Shown here: piece by piece, positions 1-5,041 of the stretch
Layout of the letters: every line of letters starts with the position of its first letter
Position numbering within the stretch: position 1 is the first letter of the stretch
From: DAOTTI01 sp034437795
GTDB lineage: Bacteria > Chloroflexota > UBA11872 > UBA12225
NCBI GenBank assembly: GCA_034437795.1
Contig: DAOTTI010000080.1
Span: forward strand, 1-7,868
DNA length: 7,868 bases
Reading direction: 5' to 3'
The notes under the pieces: generated by a model
Database searches by the model: none
The model's input: the letters and a program-made list of their open reading frames with translations, nothing else
What the model was told of the DNA's origin: nothing
Translations under genes and position numbers: made by a program

Positions 1-34
1 CTGGCCTGGAGCGGCAAACGCGCCCGCCAGCAGC

Positions 35-63
35 AGTATAGAACAAATGTTCTCTCGCGGCAA
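35..63 (-). promoter_or_regulatory. SOS-box promoter reading leftward out of the window
   Basis: On the minus strand there is a good sigma-70 type promoter: TTGCCG (58-63), a 17-base spacer, and TATACT (35-40). The spacer is almost filled by the palindrome AGAACA-AA-TGTTCT (40-53 on the plus strand), with perfect 6-base arms. Its core GAACAAATGTTC fits the GAACRNRYGTTC LexA operator known from Firmicutes and Actinobacteria. An operator lying between -35 and -10 is the classic arrangement for LexA repression. The expected transcript starts near position 28 and runs off the left edge, so the controlled gene lies outside the window; a DNA-damage gene is inferred. Motifs and spacing are seen directly; regulation by LexA is inferred. 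Confidence 0.6.
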
Positions 64-558
64 GGGCGGGCGCTGCGGCGCACGGCCGGCCGATCGGCGC
101 GGCCGGCCCGGCCGGACCACACCAGCCGGGACGACCGGAGGCTTCAAGACTTTTCTTTGTCCGGCTGCAGCAATCCCGTAAAACGGTGGTAACCCAGCCG
201 ACGGACCGCCGTCGCCGTGCTTCGCGGGGCGGCGGGCCGCGTCGGCGTTCGGTGGCGGCACGCGCGTCGCGCGGGACGGACGGCCAGCGGCGGGGCCAGG
301 CTCGGTCGGCAGTGGAGCACCGATCTTGCGACCACCCGGTGACGTTCCCGCGGCGGTCCGGTGACGGAACCGAGACGGTTCGCACCGCCAGAGTGGACCT
401 TCTGTAACCCGATTGAGACGCTAGATAGGCACGTGACCTGGCACAATGCACTGACCGGGCGAGGAGGCTTGCTGCCGCCGCCCGCTGACGCCCGCCAGGG
501 CAGGCTTGCTGGGCAGATCAGCTCCGCGTCGGGCCGAGAGATAGCGCAGCAAACTGTC
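64..558. other. Stretch with no recognisable gene
   Basis: No reading frame here looks like a real protein; those present are arginine- and proline-rich GC artefacts with no family resemblance. I looked for RNase P, tmRNA, SRP RNA and common riboswitch cores and recognised none. Small items seen: GGCCGGCC-rich palindromic sequence at about 88-118, a tidy hairpin CGACGG-ACCG-CCGTCG at 199-214, and the decamer AGGCTTGCTG repeated at about 466 and 503. AT-richer patches at about 148-185 and 400-450 could hold promoters, but no well-spaced pair was found. Confidence 0.5.
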
Positions 559-661
559 GTGCTCCTGCATGAGGGCCGCGCCACGAGCGCGCTGCTCGAA
601 CCGCTCGTCCGCGACGCGGGCTACCGCGTGCTGGTCAGCGAGACCGGGCTGGGCGCCTGGG
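559..661 (+). pseudogene. Possible 5' fragment of a response-regulator-like gene
   Basis: About 34 codons from GTG 559 have G or C at nearly every third position, a coding signature absent from the same frame upstream. The peptide contains a segment like LLEPLVRDAGYRVLVSETG, which follows the helix-1/strand-2 pattern of receiver domains ('ll..ll...Gy.V..a..G'). The usual acidic pair after strand 1 is missing; HEG stands in its place. The frame then runs directly into the 3' end of the tRNA-Ser gene, where it stops making sense. No clear ribosome binding site precedes GTG 559. I infer a gene start left behind after recombination at the tRNA end. A chance GC-rich frame is the alternative. Confidence 0.28.
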
Positions 662-747
662 CGGAGGGAGTGGGATTCGAACCCACGAGGCCTTGCGGCC
701 TACGCGCTTTCCAAGCGCGCGCACTCGACCAACTATGCGATCCCTCC
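662..747 (-). tRNA. tRNA-Ser(GGA)
   Basis: Read on the minus strand this folds into a complete class II tRNA of 86 bases. The acceptor stem is GGAGGGA/TCCCTCC with discriminator G. The D stem is GCA/TGC. The anticodon stem is CGCGC/GCGCG with loop TTGGAAA, giving anticodon GGA at 710-712. The long variable arm AGGCC-GCAA-GGCCT is typical of serine tRNAs, and the T arm is GTGGG-TTCGAAT-CCCAC. GGA reads UCC and UCU codons. The 3' CCA is not encoded. The gene lies downstream of tadA and tRNA-Ser(CGA) on the same strand and could share their transcript. Confidence 0.97.
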
Positions 748-753
748 CTATGC

Positions 754-839
754 GGTTCACGGTTCAAAGTTCAAGGTTCAAAGGTGGGGCATCCGGCTCC
801 TGCGCCCTGACTTTGAACGTTGAACCCTGAACGTTGAAC
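754..839. repeat. Inverted pair of GTTCAAN heptad repeats between the tRNA genes
   Basis: The left arm (754-783) is about four 7-base units with GTTCA at constant phase. The right arm (811-839) is four units of the complementary form. The arms pair imperfectly over about 29 bases around a 27-base loop (784-810); the inner eight bases, GTTCAAAG against CTTTGAAC, match perfectly. The block occupies almost all of the spacer between the two tRNA genes, so a long stem would form in any shared precursor. The period and symmetry are visible directly; any role in processing or termination is speculation. Confidence 0.8.
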
Positions 840-858
840 TCCGAGCGGAGCGCTTGGG

Positions 859-945
859 CGGAGGGGGTGGGATTCGAACCCACGAGGCCTGTGAGGCCAT
901 ACTCGTTTTCGAGACGAGCTCCTTCAACCGCTCGGACACCCCTCC
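859..945 (-). tRNA. tRNA-Ser(CGA)
   Basis: This is a complete 87-base class II tRNA on the minus strand. The acceptor stem is GGAGGGG/CCCCTCC with discriminator G. The anticodon stem is CTCGT/ACGAG with loop CTCGAAA, giving anticodon CGA at 909-911, which reads UCG. The variable arm pairs GGCCT with AGGCC, and the T arm is the same as in the neighbouring tRNA-Ser(GGA). The 3' CCA is not encoded. The gene sits 53 bases beyond the tadA stop in the same orientation. Its 3' half and a few flanking bases are nearly identical to the GGA gene, suggesting tandem duplication or gene conversion. Confidence 0.97.
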
Positions 946-970
946 GGGCCGTATAAAGCTTACCTCATCA

Positions 971-994
971 CGCCGGCCGGCGTGCCGGCCGGCG
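971..994 (-). terminator. GC-rich hairpin just after tadA
   Basis: CGCCGGCCGG (971-980), loop CGTG, CCGGCCGGCG (985-994) form a perfect 10-base-pair stem four bases beyond the tadA stop codon. No T tract follows on the minus strand, so it is not a canonical intrinsic terminator. It may pause or protect the 3' end, or let some transcription through to the downstream tRNA genes. Confidence 0.45.
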
Positions 995-998
995 CGGG

Positions 999-1517
999 TC
1001 AGATATCCTCAGTGGAAACGGCCTGCAGAGCCCGTTTCTCCTGCTTGCGCTGGCGCAGCTCCTCGAAGAAGGCCTCGAGCTGGGCGCGCGCCTCCTCGGC
1101 TAGTACCCCGGATGTCACCTCCACGCGATGGTTCAGGTGGGGCGACTGCAGGATGTTGAACACCGACCCCGCCGCGCCAGCGCGGGGATCGGGGACGGCA
1201 TAGACTAGCCGCCCGATCCGCGCCTGCACCATCGCCCCGGCGCACATCGGGCACGGCTCCATCGTGCAGTAGATCGTCACGTCGGGCAGGCGCCAGCGCC
1301 CCAGCCGGCTGGCGACCTCGCGAATGAGCAGGAGCTCGGCGTGGGCCGTAGGGTCGCCCCATTCCTCCTTGCGATTGTGCTGGCGCGCCACGACCGCCCC
1401 CGCCACGACCGCCACCGCCCCCACCGGGACGTCGCCGGCGCTGGCAGCGGCCTCCGCCTCCTCCAGCGCCAGGCGCATCAGGGCGACGTCGCCGCTGCCT
1501 TCTGTGTCACCAAGCAT
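999..1517 (-). CDS. tadA: tRNA-specific adenosine deaminase TadA
   Basis: TadA is the cytosolic zinc enzyme that deaminates A34 to inosine in the anticodon of tRNA-Arg(ACG), allowing one tRNA to read several CGN codons. The 172-residue product shows the full cytidine/adenosine deaminase signature: zinc ligand His59 and proton-shuttle Glu61 in TAHAE, and zinc ligands Cys89 and Cys92 in PCPMCAGA. It also has the conserved N-terminal pattern DVPVGAV (29-35) and VFNILQSPHLNHRVEV near 119-134. Length is normal for the family. The ATG at 1517 is preceded by GAGGG at short spacing. An ATG ten bases upstream is out of frame. Two tRNA-Ser genes follow on the same strand, so this may be one tRNA-biology transcription unit. 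Confidence 0.96.
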   Translation of the reverse strand: MLGDTEGSGDVALMRLALEEAEAAASAGDVPVGAVAVVAGAVVARQHNRKEEWGDPTAHAELLLIREVASRLGRWRLPDVTIYCTMEPCPMCAGAMVQARIGRLVYAVPDPRAGAAGSVFNILQSPHLNHRVEVTSGVLAEEARAQLEAFFEELRQRKQEKRALQAVSTEDI

Positions 1518-1535
1518 GCGCCCTCATACTGATTC

Positions 1536-1559
1536 TGAAGAACGGGGCGCCATTCTTCA
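1536..1559. promoter_or_regulatory. Inverted repeat upstream of tadA, possible operator
   Basis: TGAAGAA (1536-1542) and TTCTTCA (1553-1559) are perfect complements separated by ten bases, about one helical turn, 19 bases upstream of the tadA start. The size and spacing suit a dimeric repressor. A 7-base match can arise by chance, so this is a weak call. Confidence 0.25.
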
Positions 1560-1589
1560 AGCCTCAGGCGCGCATTGGCCCTAAAACCC

Positions 1590-1619
1590 TTGTGCGGCCG
1601 CCCGCAGCTGGCGTACACT
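1590..1619 (+). promoter_or_regulatory. Candidate promoter for the UvrC-like gene
   Basis: TTGTGC (1590-1595) and TACACT (1614-1619) are separated by 18 bases and lie in one of the few less GC-rich spots of the tadA/UvrC-like divergent gap. Transcription would start near 1626, giving a leader of 110-135 bases containing the 9-base repeats. The -10 matches TATAAT at four of six positions and the -35 matches TTGACA at three. Confidence 0.35.
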
Positions 1620-1638
1620 CCGGCCGCGGTCCATTCCC

Positions 1639-1709
1639 GCCACTCCAGCCACCGCAGTTACTCCAGTCACCCCAGTCACCCAGCTATCGTAGCCACCGCA
1701 GCCACGGCG
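1639..1709. repeat. Degenerate 9-base tandem repeat in the UvrC-like leader
   Basis: Eight consecutive units follow the pattern G-Y-Y-A-C-N-C-C-A: gccactcca, gccaccgca, gttactcca, gtcacccca, gtcaccca (one base short), gctatcgta, gccaccgca, gccacggcg. The array ends 25 bases before the first possible start of the UvrC-like gene. Read on the other strand the unit resembles GTGACTGGN. It is open in some frames but has no protein-like character. The single-base slip breaks the reading frame, supporting a non-coding repeat. Confidence 0.7.
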
Positions 1710-1734
1710 ACCCACCCTGCCTGCCACCCTGCCC

Positions 1735-2904
1735 GTGTCGCCGCGTCTGCCGCCCACCGCCATGGTCCAGGTCAGGCAGGGTCCGTTCTCGGTCCCCGTG
1801 CTCGGCAGCGGCCGTGCCCGCGCCAGCCGCGCGGGGGCGCGCCAGGCCCCGCCGGCGCCCGGCTGCTACCTCTTTCGCGACGCCGGCGACGCCGTCATCT
1901 ACGTCGGCAAGTCCGTGTCACTGCGCGCCAGGCTGGCGTCGTACTTCTCCGGCCGGCGCGAGCGGAAGGTGCTGGCCATGGTGCGGCGCGCCCGCACCAT
2001 CGAATGGCACGTCGCCGGGTCCGAGATCGAGGCCCTGATCCTGGAATCGCAGCTCATCAAGCACTACCAGCCCCCGTACAACGTGCTGGGGCGCGACTAT
2101 CCGCACTACACGTTCCTGCGTCTGGCCGACGGAGGGGGCTACCCCTATCTGGAGGTGAGCGCCTCGCTGGACGCGGACGGGCACAGCTACTTCGGCCCTT
2201 TCTGGGGCCGCCGCTCCGCGGAGCAGACGCTGGACTTCGTGAACCGGCTGTTCGCCCTGCGCCACTGCACCGGCGACCTCCCGCCGCCTGAGACGGGGCA
2301 GGCCTGCTTCTACGCCCAGATCCGGCGCTGCAGCGCCCCCTGCCTGGGAAGAGTGACGGCCGAAGGTTACGCCGCGGCCGTGCGCTCGGCCGCGGAGCTG
2401 CTCAAGGGCGACATCGGCCGGCTGATCACCCGGCTGGAGCGTGAGCGCGACGCCGCGGCGGAAGGCCTGCGCTTCGAGAAGGCGGCCGAGCTGCACCAGA
2501 TTATCCTGACGCTGCGCTCGCTGCAGAGCAAGCAGCGCCACCTGCGCTCTGCGTCCAGCATCACCAACTTCCTGGTCGTCGTTCACCGGCCGGACGAGCA
2601 GCAGGCGCAGGTCCTCGCCTTCTCCGCCGCCCGCCTGCGGGGCCGGCTGACGATCCCCCAGGCCATGGGCGGCGAGGACCTGCGCGCCCTGGAGCGCTTC
2701 ATCCTGGAGCACTATCCAGCGCGGCGCCAGTTGGCCATCGACCTGGATGAGCTGGACCAGATGCACGTCGTGGCGGAGTGGCTGTCCCGCCAGGGGCGCC
2801 GCGCGGCCTACGTCCCCCTGCCGGACGGCCCCCTGACGGCGGCCGACGCGCGGCGCGCCGCGCAGGCGATTGCCGGCGCCCTATCCGAACGCCCGCCGGC
2901 GTAG
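1735..2904 (+). CDS. UvrC-like GIY-YIG endonuclease lacking the RNase H and HhH half
   Basis: UvrC makes both incisions in nucleotide excision repair: the 3' cut by its GIY-YIG domain and the 5' cut by a C-terminal RNase H-like domain. This 389-residue product matches only the first part of UvrC (usually about 600). GIY-YIG spans about 38-116, with Tyr45, IYVGKS (55-60), Arg66 and Glu104 at the catalytic positions. YFGPFWG follows at 152-158. Four cysteines (178, 191, 199, 203) match the Fe-S cluster of UvrC, the UVR motif lies at about 238-265, and the pre-RNase H linker at about 290-382. The protein then ends; only 105 non-coding bases follow, so no detached RNase H part is present. The GTG at 1735 and ATG at 1762 are both possible starts; neither has a clear Shine-Dalgarno sequence. 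It may cut one strand only, like Cho of E. coli. Confidence 0.85.
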   Translation: MSPRLPPTAMVQVRQGPFSVPVLGSGRARASRAGARQAPPAPGCYLFRDAGDAVIYVGKSVSLRARLASYFSGRRERKVLAMVRRARTIEWHVAGSEIEALILESQLIKHYQPPYNVLGRDYPHYTFLRLADGGGYPYLEVSASLDADGHSYFGPFWGRRSAEQTLDFVNRLFALRHCTGDLPPPETGQACFYAQIRRCSAPCLGRVTAEGYAAAVRSAAELLKGDIGRLITRLERERDAAAEGLRFEKAAELHQIILTLRSLQSKQRHLRSASSITNFLVVVHRPDEQQAQVLAFSAARLRGRLTIPQAMGGEDLRALERFILEHYPARRQLAIDLDELDQMHVVAEWLSRQGRRAAYVPLPDGPLTAADARRAAQAIAGALSERPPA

Positions 2905-2956
2905 CGGGGTGGCCCTGGACGCCTTTGTTACGCTTGAAGCGATCCCACTACCGCCG

Positions 2957-2985
2957 CCACCGCGGCACTGGACTTGCCACGGTGG
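2957..2985 (+). promoter_or_regulatory. Stem-loop directly before the trxA ribosome binding site
   Basis: CCACCG (2957-2962) pairs with CGGTGG (2980-2985). Inside it, after one mismatch, GGCA (2964-2967) pairs with TGCC (2975-2978) around a 7-base loop. The purine-rich Shine-Dalgarno tract begins immediately after the stem. It could be the end of the UvrC-like transcript or a structured trxA leader. There is no T tract, which makes an intrinsic terminator less likely. Confidence 0.4.
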
Positions 2986-3009
2986 GGAGAAGGAAGGTAA
3001 AGACCCGGA

Positions 3010-3348
3010 ATGGCAACCCACCCGATCGAGGTGACTGATCAGGACTTTGAGACCAAGGTGCTCCAGTCGGAGCAGCCCGTGCTAGTCGACTTCTGGGCGC
3101 CATGGTGCGCCCCCTGCCGCGCCATCGCCCCCATCATCGACGAGCTGGCCCAGGAGTACGAGGGCAAGGTCACCTTCGCCAAGCTGAACACCGACGACAA
3201 CCAGCGCACGGCGATGCGGTTCGGGGTGATGGCCATCCCGACGCTGATCCTCTTCCGTGGCGGGAACGAGGTGGCGCGGGTGGTGGGCGTGCAGCCCAAG
3301 GCCTCGCTCAAGCGCACCATCGACGGCGTGGTCGGCGCCACCGCCTGA
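3010..3348 (+). CDS. trxA: Thioredoxin with WCAPC active site
   Basis: This is a cytosolic thiol-disulfide oxidoreductase that keeps protein cysteines reduced, normally recharged by thioredoxin reductase. The 112-residue product is a complete single thioredoxin domain of usual length. It has FWAPWCAPC with redox cysteines 33 and 36, buried Asp27 in VDFWA, the cis-proline Pro77 in MAIPT, and the C-terminal GVQPKASL helix start. The active site is CAPC rather than the commoner CGPC. This variant occurs in real thioredoxins and probably shifts redox potential only modestly. The ATG at 3010 is preceded by AGGAAGG (2991-2997), a strong Shine-Dalgarno sequence but with a long 12-base spacing. It lies 105 bases after the UvrC-like gene on the same strand and may be read with it or from its own leader. 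Confidence 0.96.
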   Translation: MATHPIEVTDQDFETKVLQSEQPVLVDFWAPWCAPCRAIAPIIDELAQEYEGKVTFAKLNTDDNQRTAMRFGVMAIPTLILFRGGNEVARVVGVQPKASLKRTIDGVVGATA

Positions 3349-3359
3349 AGCCACGGAGT

Positions 3360-3386
3360 GAGGCGACCGTCCGCACCTGTCGCCTC
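3360..3386 (+). terminator. Hairpin 12 bases after trxA
   Basis: GAGGCGAC (3360-3367) and GTCGCCTC (3379-3386) form a perfect 8-base-pair stem with an 11-base loop, shortly after the trxA stop codon and in the convergent gap facing the fmdB-like gene. No T run follows. Position suggests a transcript end; sequence alone does not prove termination. Confidence 0.45.
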
Positions 3387-3410
3387 TGGTCGGGATTAGT
3401 CACCAGCGGA

Positions 3411-3444
3411 GCCTTCACCCCAGCCCTCTCCCCTTGGGAGAGGG
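3411..3444 (-). repeat. REP-like hairpin element, reversed copy
   Basis: CCCTCTCCC (3424-3432), loop CTT, GGGAGAGGG (3436-3444) form a perfect 9-base-pair hairpin. On its left is the reverse complement of the tail seen in other copies (here CTGGGGTGAAGGC on the minus strand). It is the only copy in the window clearly in this orientation; the rest have the AGGGTGAGGG tail on the right. Confidence 0.8.
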
Positions 3445-3539
3445 AACCCCTTACCCGCTGTGAACAATCCAGGCCGACCACCGCCCGAAGCCCGGCTGCG
3501 CCTCGTTCGCCGGCACCATCCAGGAGCATCTGCCAGGCC

Positions 3540-3573
3540 CACGTGGCGCAGCTGGCGCAGGATGCGCCACGTG
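3540..3573. repeat. Perfect 11-base inverted repeat in the trxA/fmdB gap
   Basis: CACGTGGCGCA (3540-3550) and TGCGCCACGTG (3563-3573) are exact complements around the 12-base spacer 3551-3562. They contain the palindrome CACGTG on both sides. The structure is unlike the REP-like elements on either side. It could be an RNA hairpin, a protein-binding site or a relic of something else. The 3445-3607 interval around it holds no convincing gene. Confidence 0.6.
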
Positions 3574-3607
3574 ACCGGCCAGCCCGGATCCTTCACCGGC
3601 AGCGACC

Positions 3608-3694
3608 AGTCCCCTCTCCCTCTGGGAGAGGGCCAGGGCGAGGGCTCCACCTAAAGTCCCCTCGCCCTTTGGGAGAAAGCCAGGGTGAGGGCTC
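3608..3694 (+). repeat. Two tandem copies of the 40-base REP-like element
   Basis: Copies at 3608-3647 and 3655-3694 match at 35 of 40 positions. Each starts AGTCCCCT, has an inverted repeat of the CCCTCTCCC/GGGAGAGGG type with a 3-base loop, and ends in CCAGGGYGAGGGCTC. The first keeps a perfect 9-base-pair stem (3612-3620 with 3624-3632). The second has three changes in the stem arms, so it folds less well. Confidence 0.85.
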
Positions 3695-3740
3695 TATTCG
3701 CTACGCGCTACTGGGCTCCGGCCGTGAATAATCTAGGCGA
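3695..3740. repeat. Short GTAGCG-type heptad trace and 15-base repeat
   Basis: TTCGCTACGCGCTACT (about 3697-3712) is a degraded version of the TAGCGAG heptads found at 4923-4948, 5022-5041 and 6700-6730. Just after it, 3724-3738 resembles 3460-3474 at 13 of 15 bases (GTGAAYAATCYAGGC), both differences being C/T. This suggests the repeat blocks here come from a larger, partly decayed unit. Confidence 0.5.
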
Positions 3741-3793
3741 GAGCGCTCTGGGACCGGCGCTCCTGGCGCAGGCGACGGAAGGCTACCGTACCG

Positions 3794-4174
3794 TCAGAAG
3801 TCTGACGCGGCGTCGGCGGCGCTCGATTCGTCGGCCCCTTCCTCGTCCGGCAGCTCGCCGCTCTCAAGCTGGTCGACCATCTCGTCATAATCGTCCGGCA
3901 GGTCATCCCCTAGCTGCTGGCCCAGCTTGCGGGCCCAGCGGGCGACGCTCCGCGGATCGTTCTCATCCACGTCGGCGAACAGGCTGGGGTCGGCCAGCTC
4001 CTCCAGGCGCGACTCTTCGCTCTTCATCACCGTGACGCGGGAGATCAGCTTCTGCATCGCCTCGGGGGGCGCGCCACAGTGCGGGCAGGACGGGGTCACG
4101 ACGGAGGCGAATGAGAGGAACAGGTGGCTGGACCGGCGCCGGCAGGAGCCACATCGATATTCGTAGACAGGCAT
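3794..4174 (-). CDS. FmdB-family zinc-ribbon protein
   Basis: The 126-residue product opens with MPVYEYRCGSC, the hallmark of the FmdB/putative regulatory zinc-ribbon family. Two cysteine pairs, Cys8/Cys11 and Cys30/Cys33 (SCPHCG), can hold one zinc. The rest is a helical segment with an acidic tail rich in Asp and Glu, typical of longer members of the family. Members are small cytosolic proteins of unproven function, named after a putative regulator beside a formamidase gene. I chose ATG 4174 because the family begins exactly there; the frame stays open to 4228, but that extension would overlap folK. No Shine-Dalgarno sequence is visible; a TACAGT box 15 bases upstream suggests a very short leader. 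It is convergent with trxA and divergent from folK. Confidence 0.85.
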   Translation of the reverse strand: MPVYEYRCGSCRRRSSHLFLSFASVVTPSCPHCGAPPEAMQKLISRVTVMKSEESRLEELADPSLFADVDENDPRSVARWARKLGQQLGDDLPDDYDEMVDQLESGELPDEEGADESSAADAASDF

Positions 4175-4205
4175 AGCACTAACGCCATTACTGTATCCGA
4201 ACTGC
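4164..4205. promoter_or_regulatory. Very compact divergent promoter for fmdB-like gene and folK
   Basis: The two start codons are only 31 bases apart. The gap holds TACTGTA (4189-4195), a symmetric heptamer that offers overlapping -10 boxes: TACTGT for folK and TACAGT for the fmdB-like gene. TAGACA at 4164-4169, inside the fmdB-like coding start, is a possible folK -35 with a long 19-base spacer. Neither gene has a Shine-Dalgarno sequence. Short-leader or leaderless transcripts from one shared site would fit, but this is inference. Confidence 0.35.
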
Positions 4206-4760
4206 ATGGGATCGGACACGCCACCCACCCTGGTCTACCTGGGTCTGGGTGCCAACCTCGGTGACCGGCAGGCTGCCATCGAGCGAGCGCTGGCCCTCCT
4301 GGCGCGCGTCTGCGGGCCCCTGGAGCGTTCGACCATCTACGAGACGCCGCCGTGGGGCGATCCCGACCAGCCGCCGTACCTGAACCTGGTGGTACGCGGC
4401 GGCACCCGTCTGCGGCCCGATGAGCTGCTCCAAGCCGCCAAGGAGATCGAACGGGCCCTGGGCCGCCGCGCCACGCGCCGCTGGGGCCCGCGCGTGATCG
4501 ACATCGATCTCCTCGCCTACGGCGACCTGGTGGTGCAGACCCCCACGCTCCAGGTGCCGCACCCGCGCCTGCACGAGCGCGGCTTCGTCCTGGTGCCCCT
4601 GGTGGAGCTGGCGCCCGCATGGCGCCATCCCGTGCTGCACCGCACGGCGGCAGAGTTGCTGGCCAGCCTGCCCCCGCAAGAGACCGCCGGCGTCACCCCC
4701 TGGTCCGGCAGCCATGGCCGCACCCGTAAGCCCTCTCCTCCCCCTGTGGAGGAGCGCTAG
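4206..4760 (+). CDS. folK: 6-hydroxymethyl-7,8-dihydropterin pyrophosphokinase (HPPK)
   Basis: FolK transfers pyrophosphate from ATP to 6-hydroxymethyl-7,8-dihydropterin, the step before dihydropteroate synthase in folate synthesis, in the cytosol. The 184-residue product shows the whole family pattern: YLGLGANLGDR (11-21), ETPPWG (46-51), YLN (58-60), RWGPRVIDIDLL (92-103) with magnesium-binding Asp99 and Asp101, and PHPRLHERGFVL (118-129). The recognisable domain ends near residue 165. The last dozen residues (RKPSPPPVEER) and the TAG stop at 4758-4760 are encoded by a REP-like element, so the native end has probably been replaced. No other folate gene is in the window. The start is the only reasonable ATG; no Shine-Dalgarno sequence is seen. 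Confidence 0.95.
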   Translation: MGSDTPPTLVYLGLGANLGDRQAAIERALALLARVCGPLERSTIYETPPWGDPDQPPYLNLVVRGGTRLRPDELLQAAKEIERALGRRATRRWGPRVIDIDLLAYGDLVVQTPTLQVPHPRLHERGFVLVPLVELAPAWRHPVLHRTAAELLASLPPQETAGVTPWSGSHGRTRKPSPPPVEER

Positions 4761-4982
4761 GGTGAGCGCTTCTCTACTCTCTCCCTCTGAGCGAGGGCCA
4801 GGGTAAGGGCTGCGCCTACCGTCCCCTCTCCCTATGGGAGAGGGTTAGGGCTCCAGTGCGCCCTGCGCCCACTCAAAAGAGTCCCCGTCTCCCTATGCGA
4901 GAGGGTTAGGGTGAGGGCCCCTTCGTCGCTACCCGCTACTCGCTACTCCCCCTACTCGCACAGGGCCAGGGTGAGGGCTTCT
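4728..4982 (+). repeat. Array of five REP-like elements between folK and the glycosyltransferase
   Basis: Five copies lie in one orientation: 4728-4772 (degenerate, contains the folK stop), 4773-4812, 4820-4853 (lost about six bases of the tail but has a perfect CCCTCTCCC-TAT-GGGAGAGGG stem), 4880-4919, and 4944-4982 (decayed stem, intact CCAGGGTGAGGGCTT tail). Copies vary in the stem but keep the GGG(TT/CC)AGGGTGAGGG tail. They fill the space between the convergent folK and glycosyltransferase stop codons and could act as two-way transcript ends. Confidence 0.85.
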
Positions 4983-5041
4983 CACTCGCCTGCCGTTCCC
5001 GCCCAAGGCAGAGGAGCGAGCGCCGAGTAGCGAGTAGCGCG
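4923..5041. repeat. Inverted TAGCGAG heptad blocks at the glycosyltransferase 3' end
   Basis: At 4923-4948 the plus strand reads CGCTACCCGCTACTCGCTACT. At 5022-5041 it reads the complementary form GCCGAGTAGCGAGTAGCGCG. The two face each other across about 70 bases. The first supplies the TAG stop (4936-4938) of the minus-strand glycosyltransferase; the second encodes its residues of the type ALLATRRS. The 5022-5041 sequence recurs exactly at 6711-6730. Confidence 0.75.

Noticed and set aside
150..220. Cobalamin or c-di-GMP riboswitch
   Set aside because: A GGTGGTAACCC stretch recalls parts of such cores, but the required boxes and pairing are absent and no suitable gene follows.
361..810. 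A 149-residue rightward frame ending across the tRNA-Ser(GGA) gene
   Set aside because: Most of it is translated reverse-strand tRNA (the GVGFEPTRP motif is a well-known artefact) and heptad repeat. Only the short 559-661 part has coding character.
854..1159. A rightward frame beginning GGGGGIRTHEA
   Set aside because: This is the reverse complement of tRNA-Ser(CGA) followed by the antisense of tadA, not a gene.
1918..2766. A long leftward frame opposite the UvrC-like gene
   Set aside because: It is an antisense shadow caused by high GC; the plus-strand frame carries all conserved motifs.
3396..3650. An 84-residue leftward frame with SPWPSPRGRGD and PLPRGEGWGEG
   Set aside because: The ends are translated REP-like repeats and the middle resembles no family I know; it lacks a ribosome binding site.
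3793..3806. Palindrome GTCAGA-AG-TCTGAC at the end of the fmdB-like gene as a terminator
   Set aside because: The 2-base loop is too tight, the stem lies over the last codons and stop, and no T run follows; chance is enough.
3411..4982. CRISPR array
   Set aside because: The repeats are hairpin elements of varying spacing with no unique spacers of constant length, and no cas gene is present.
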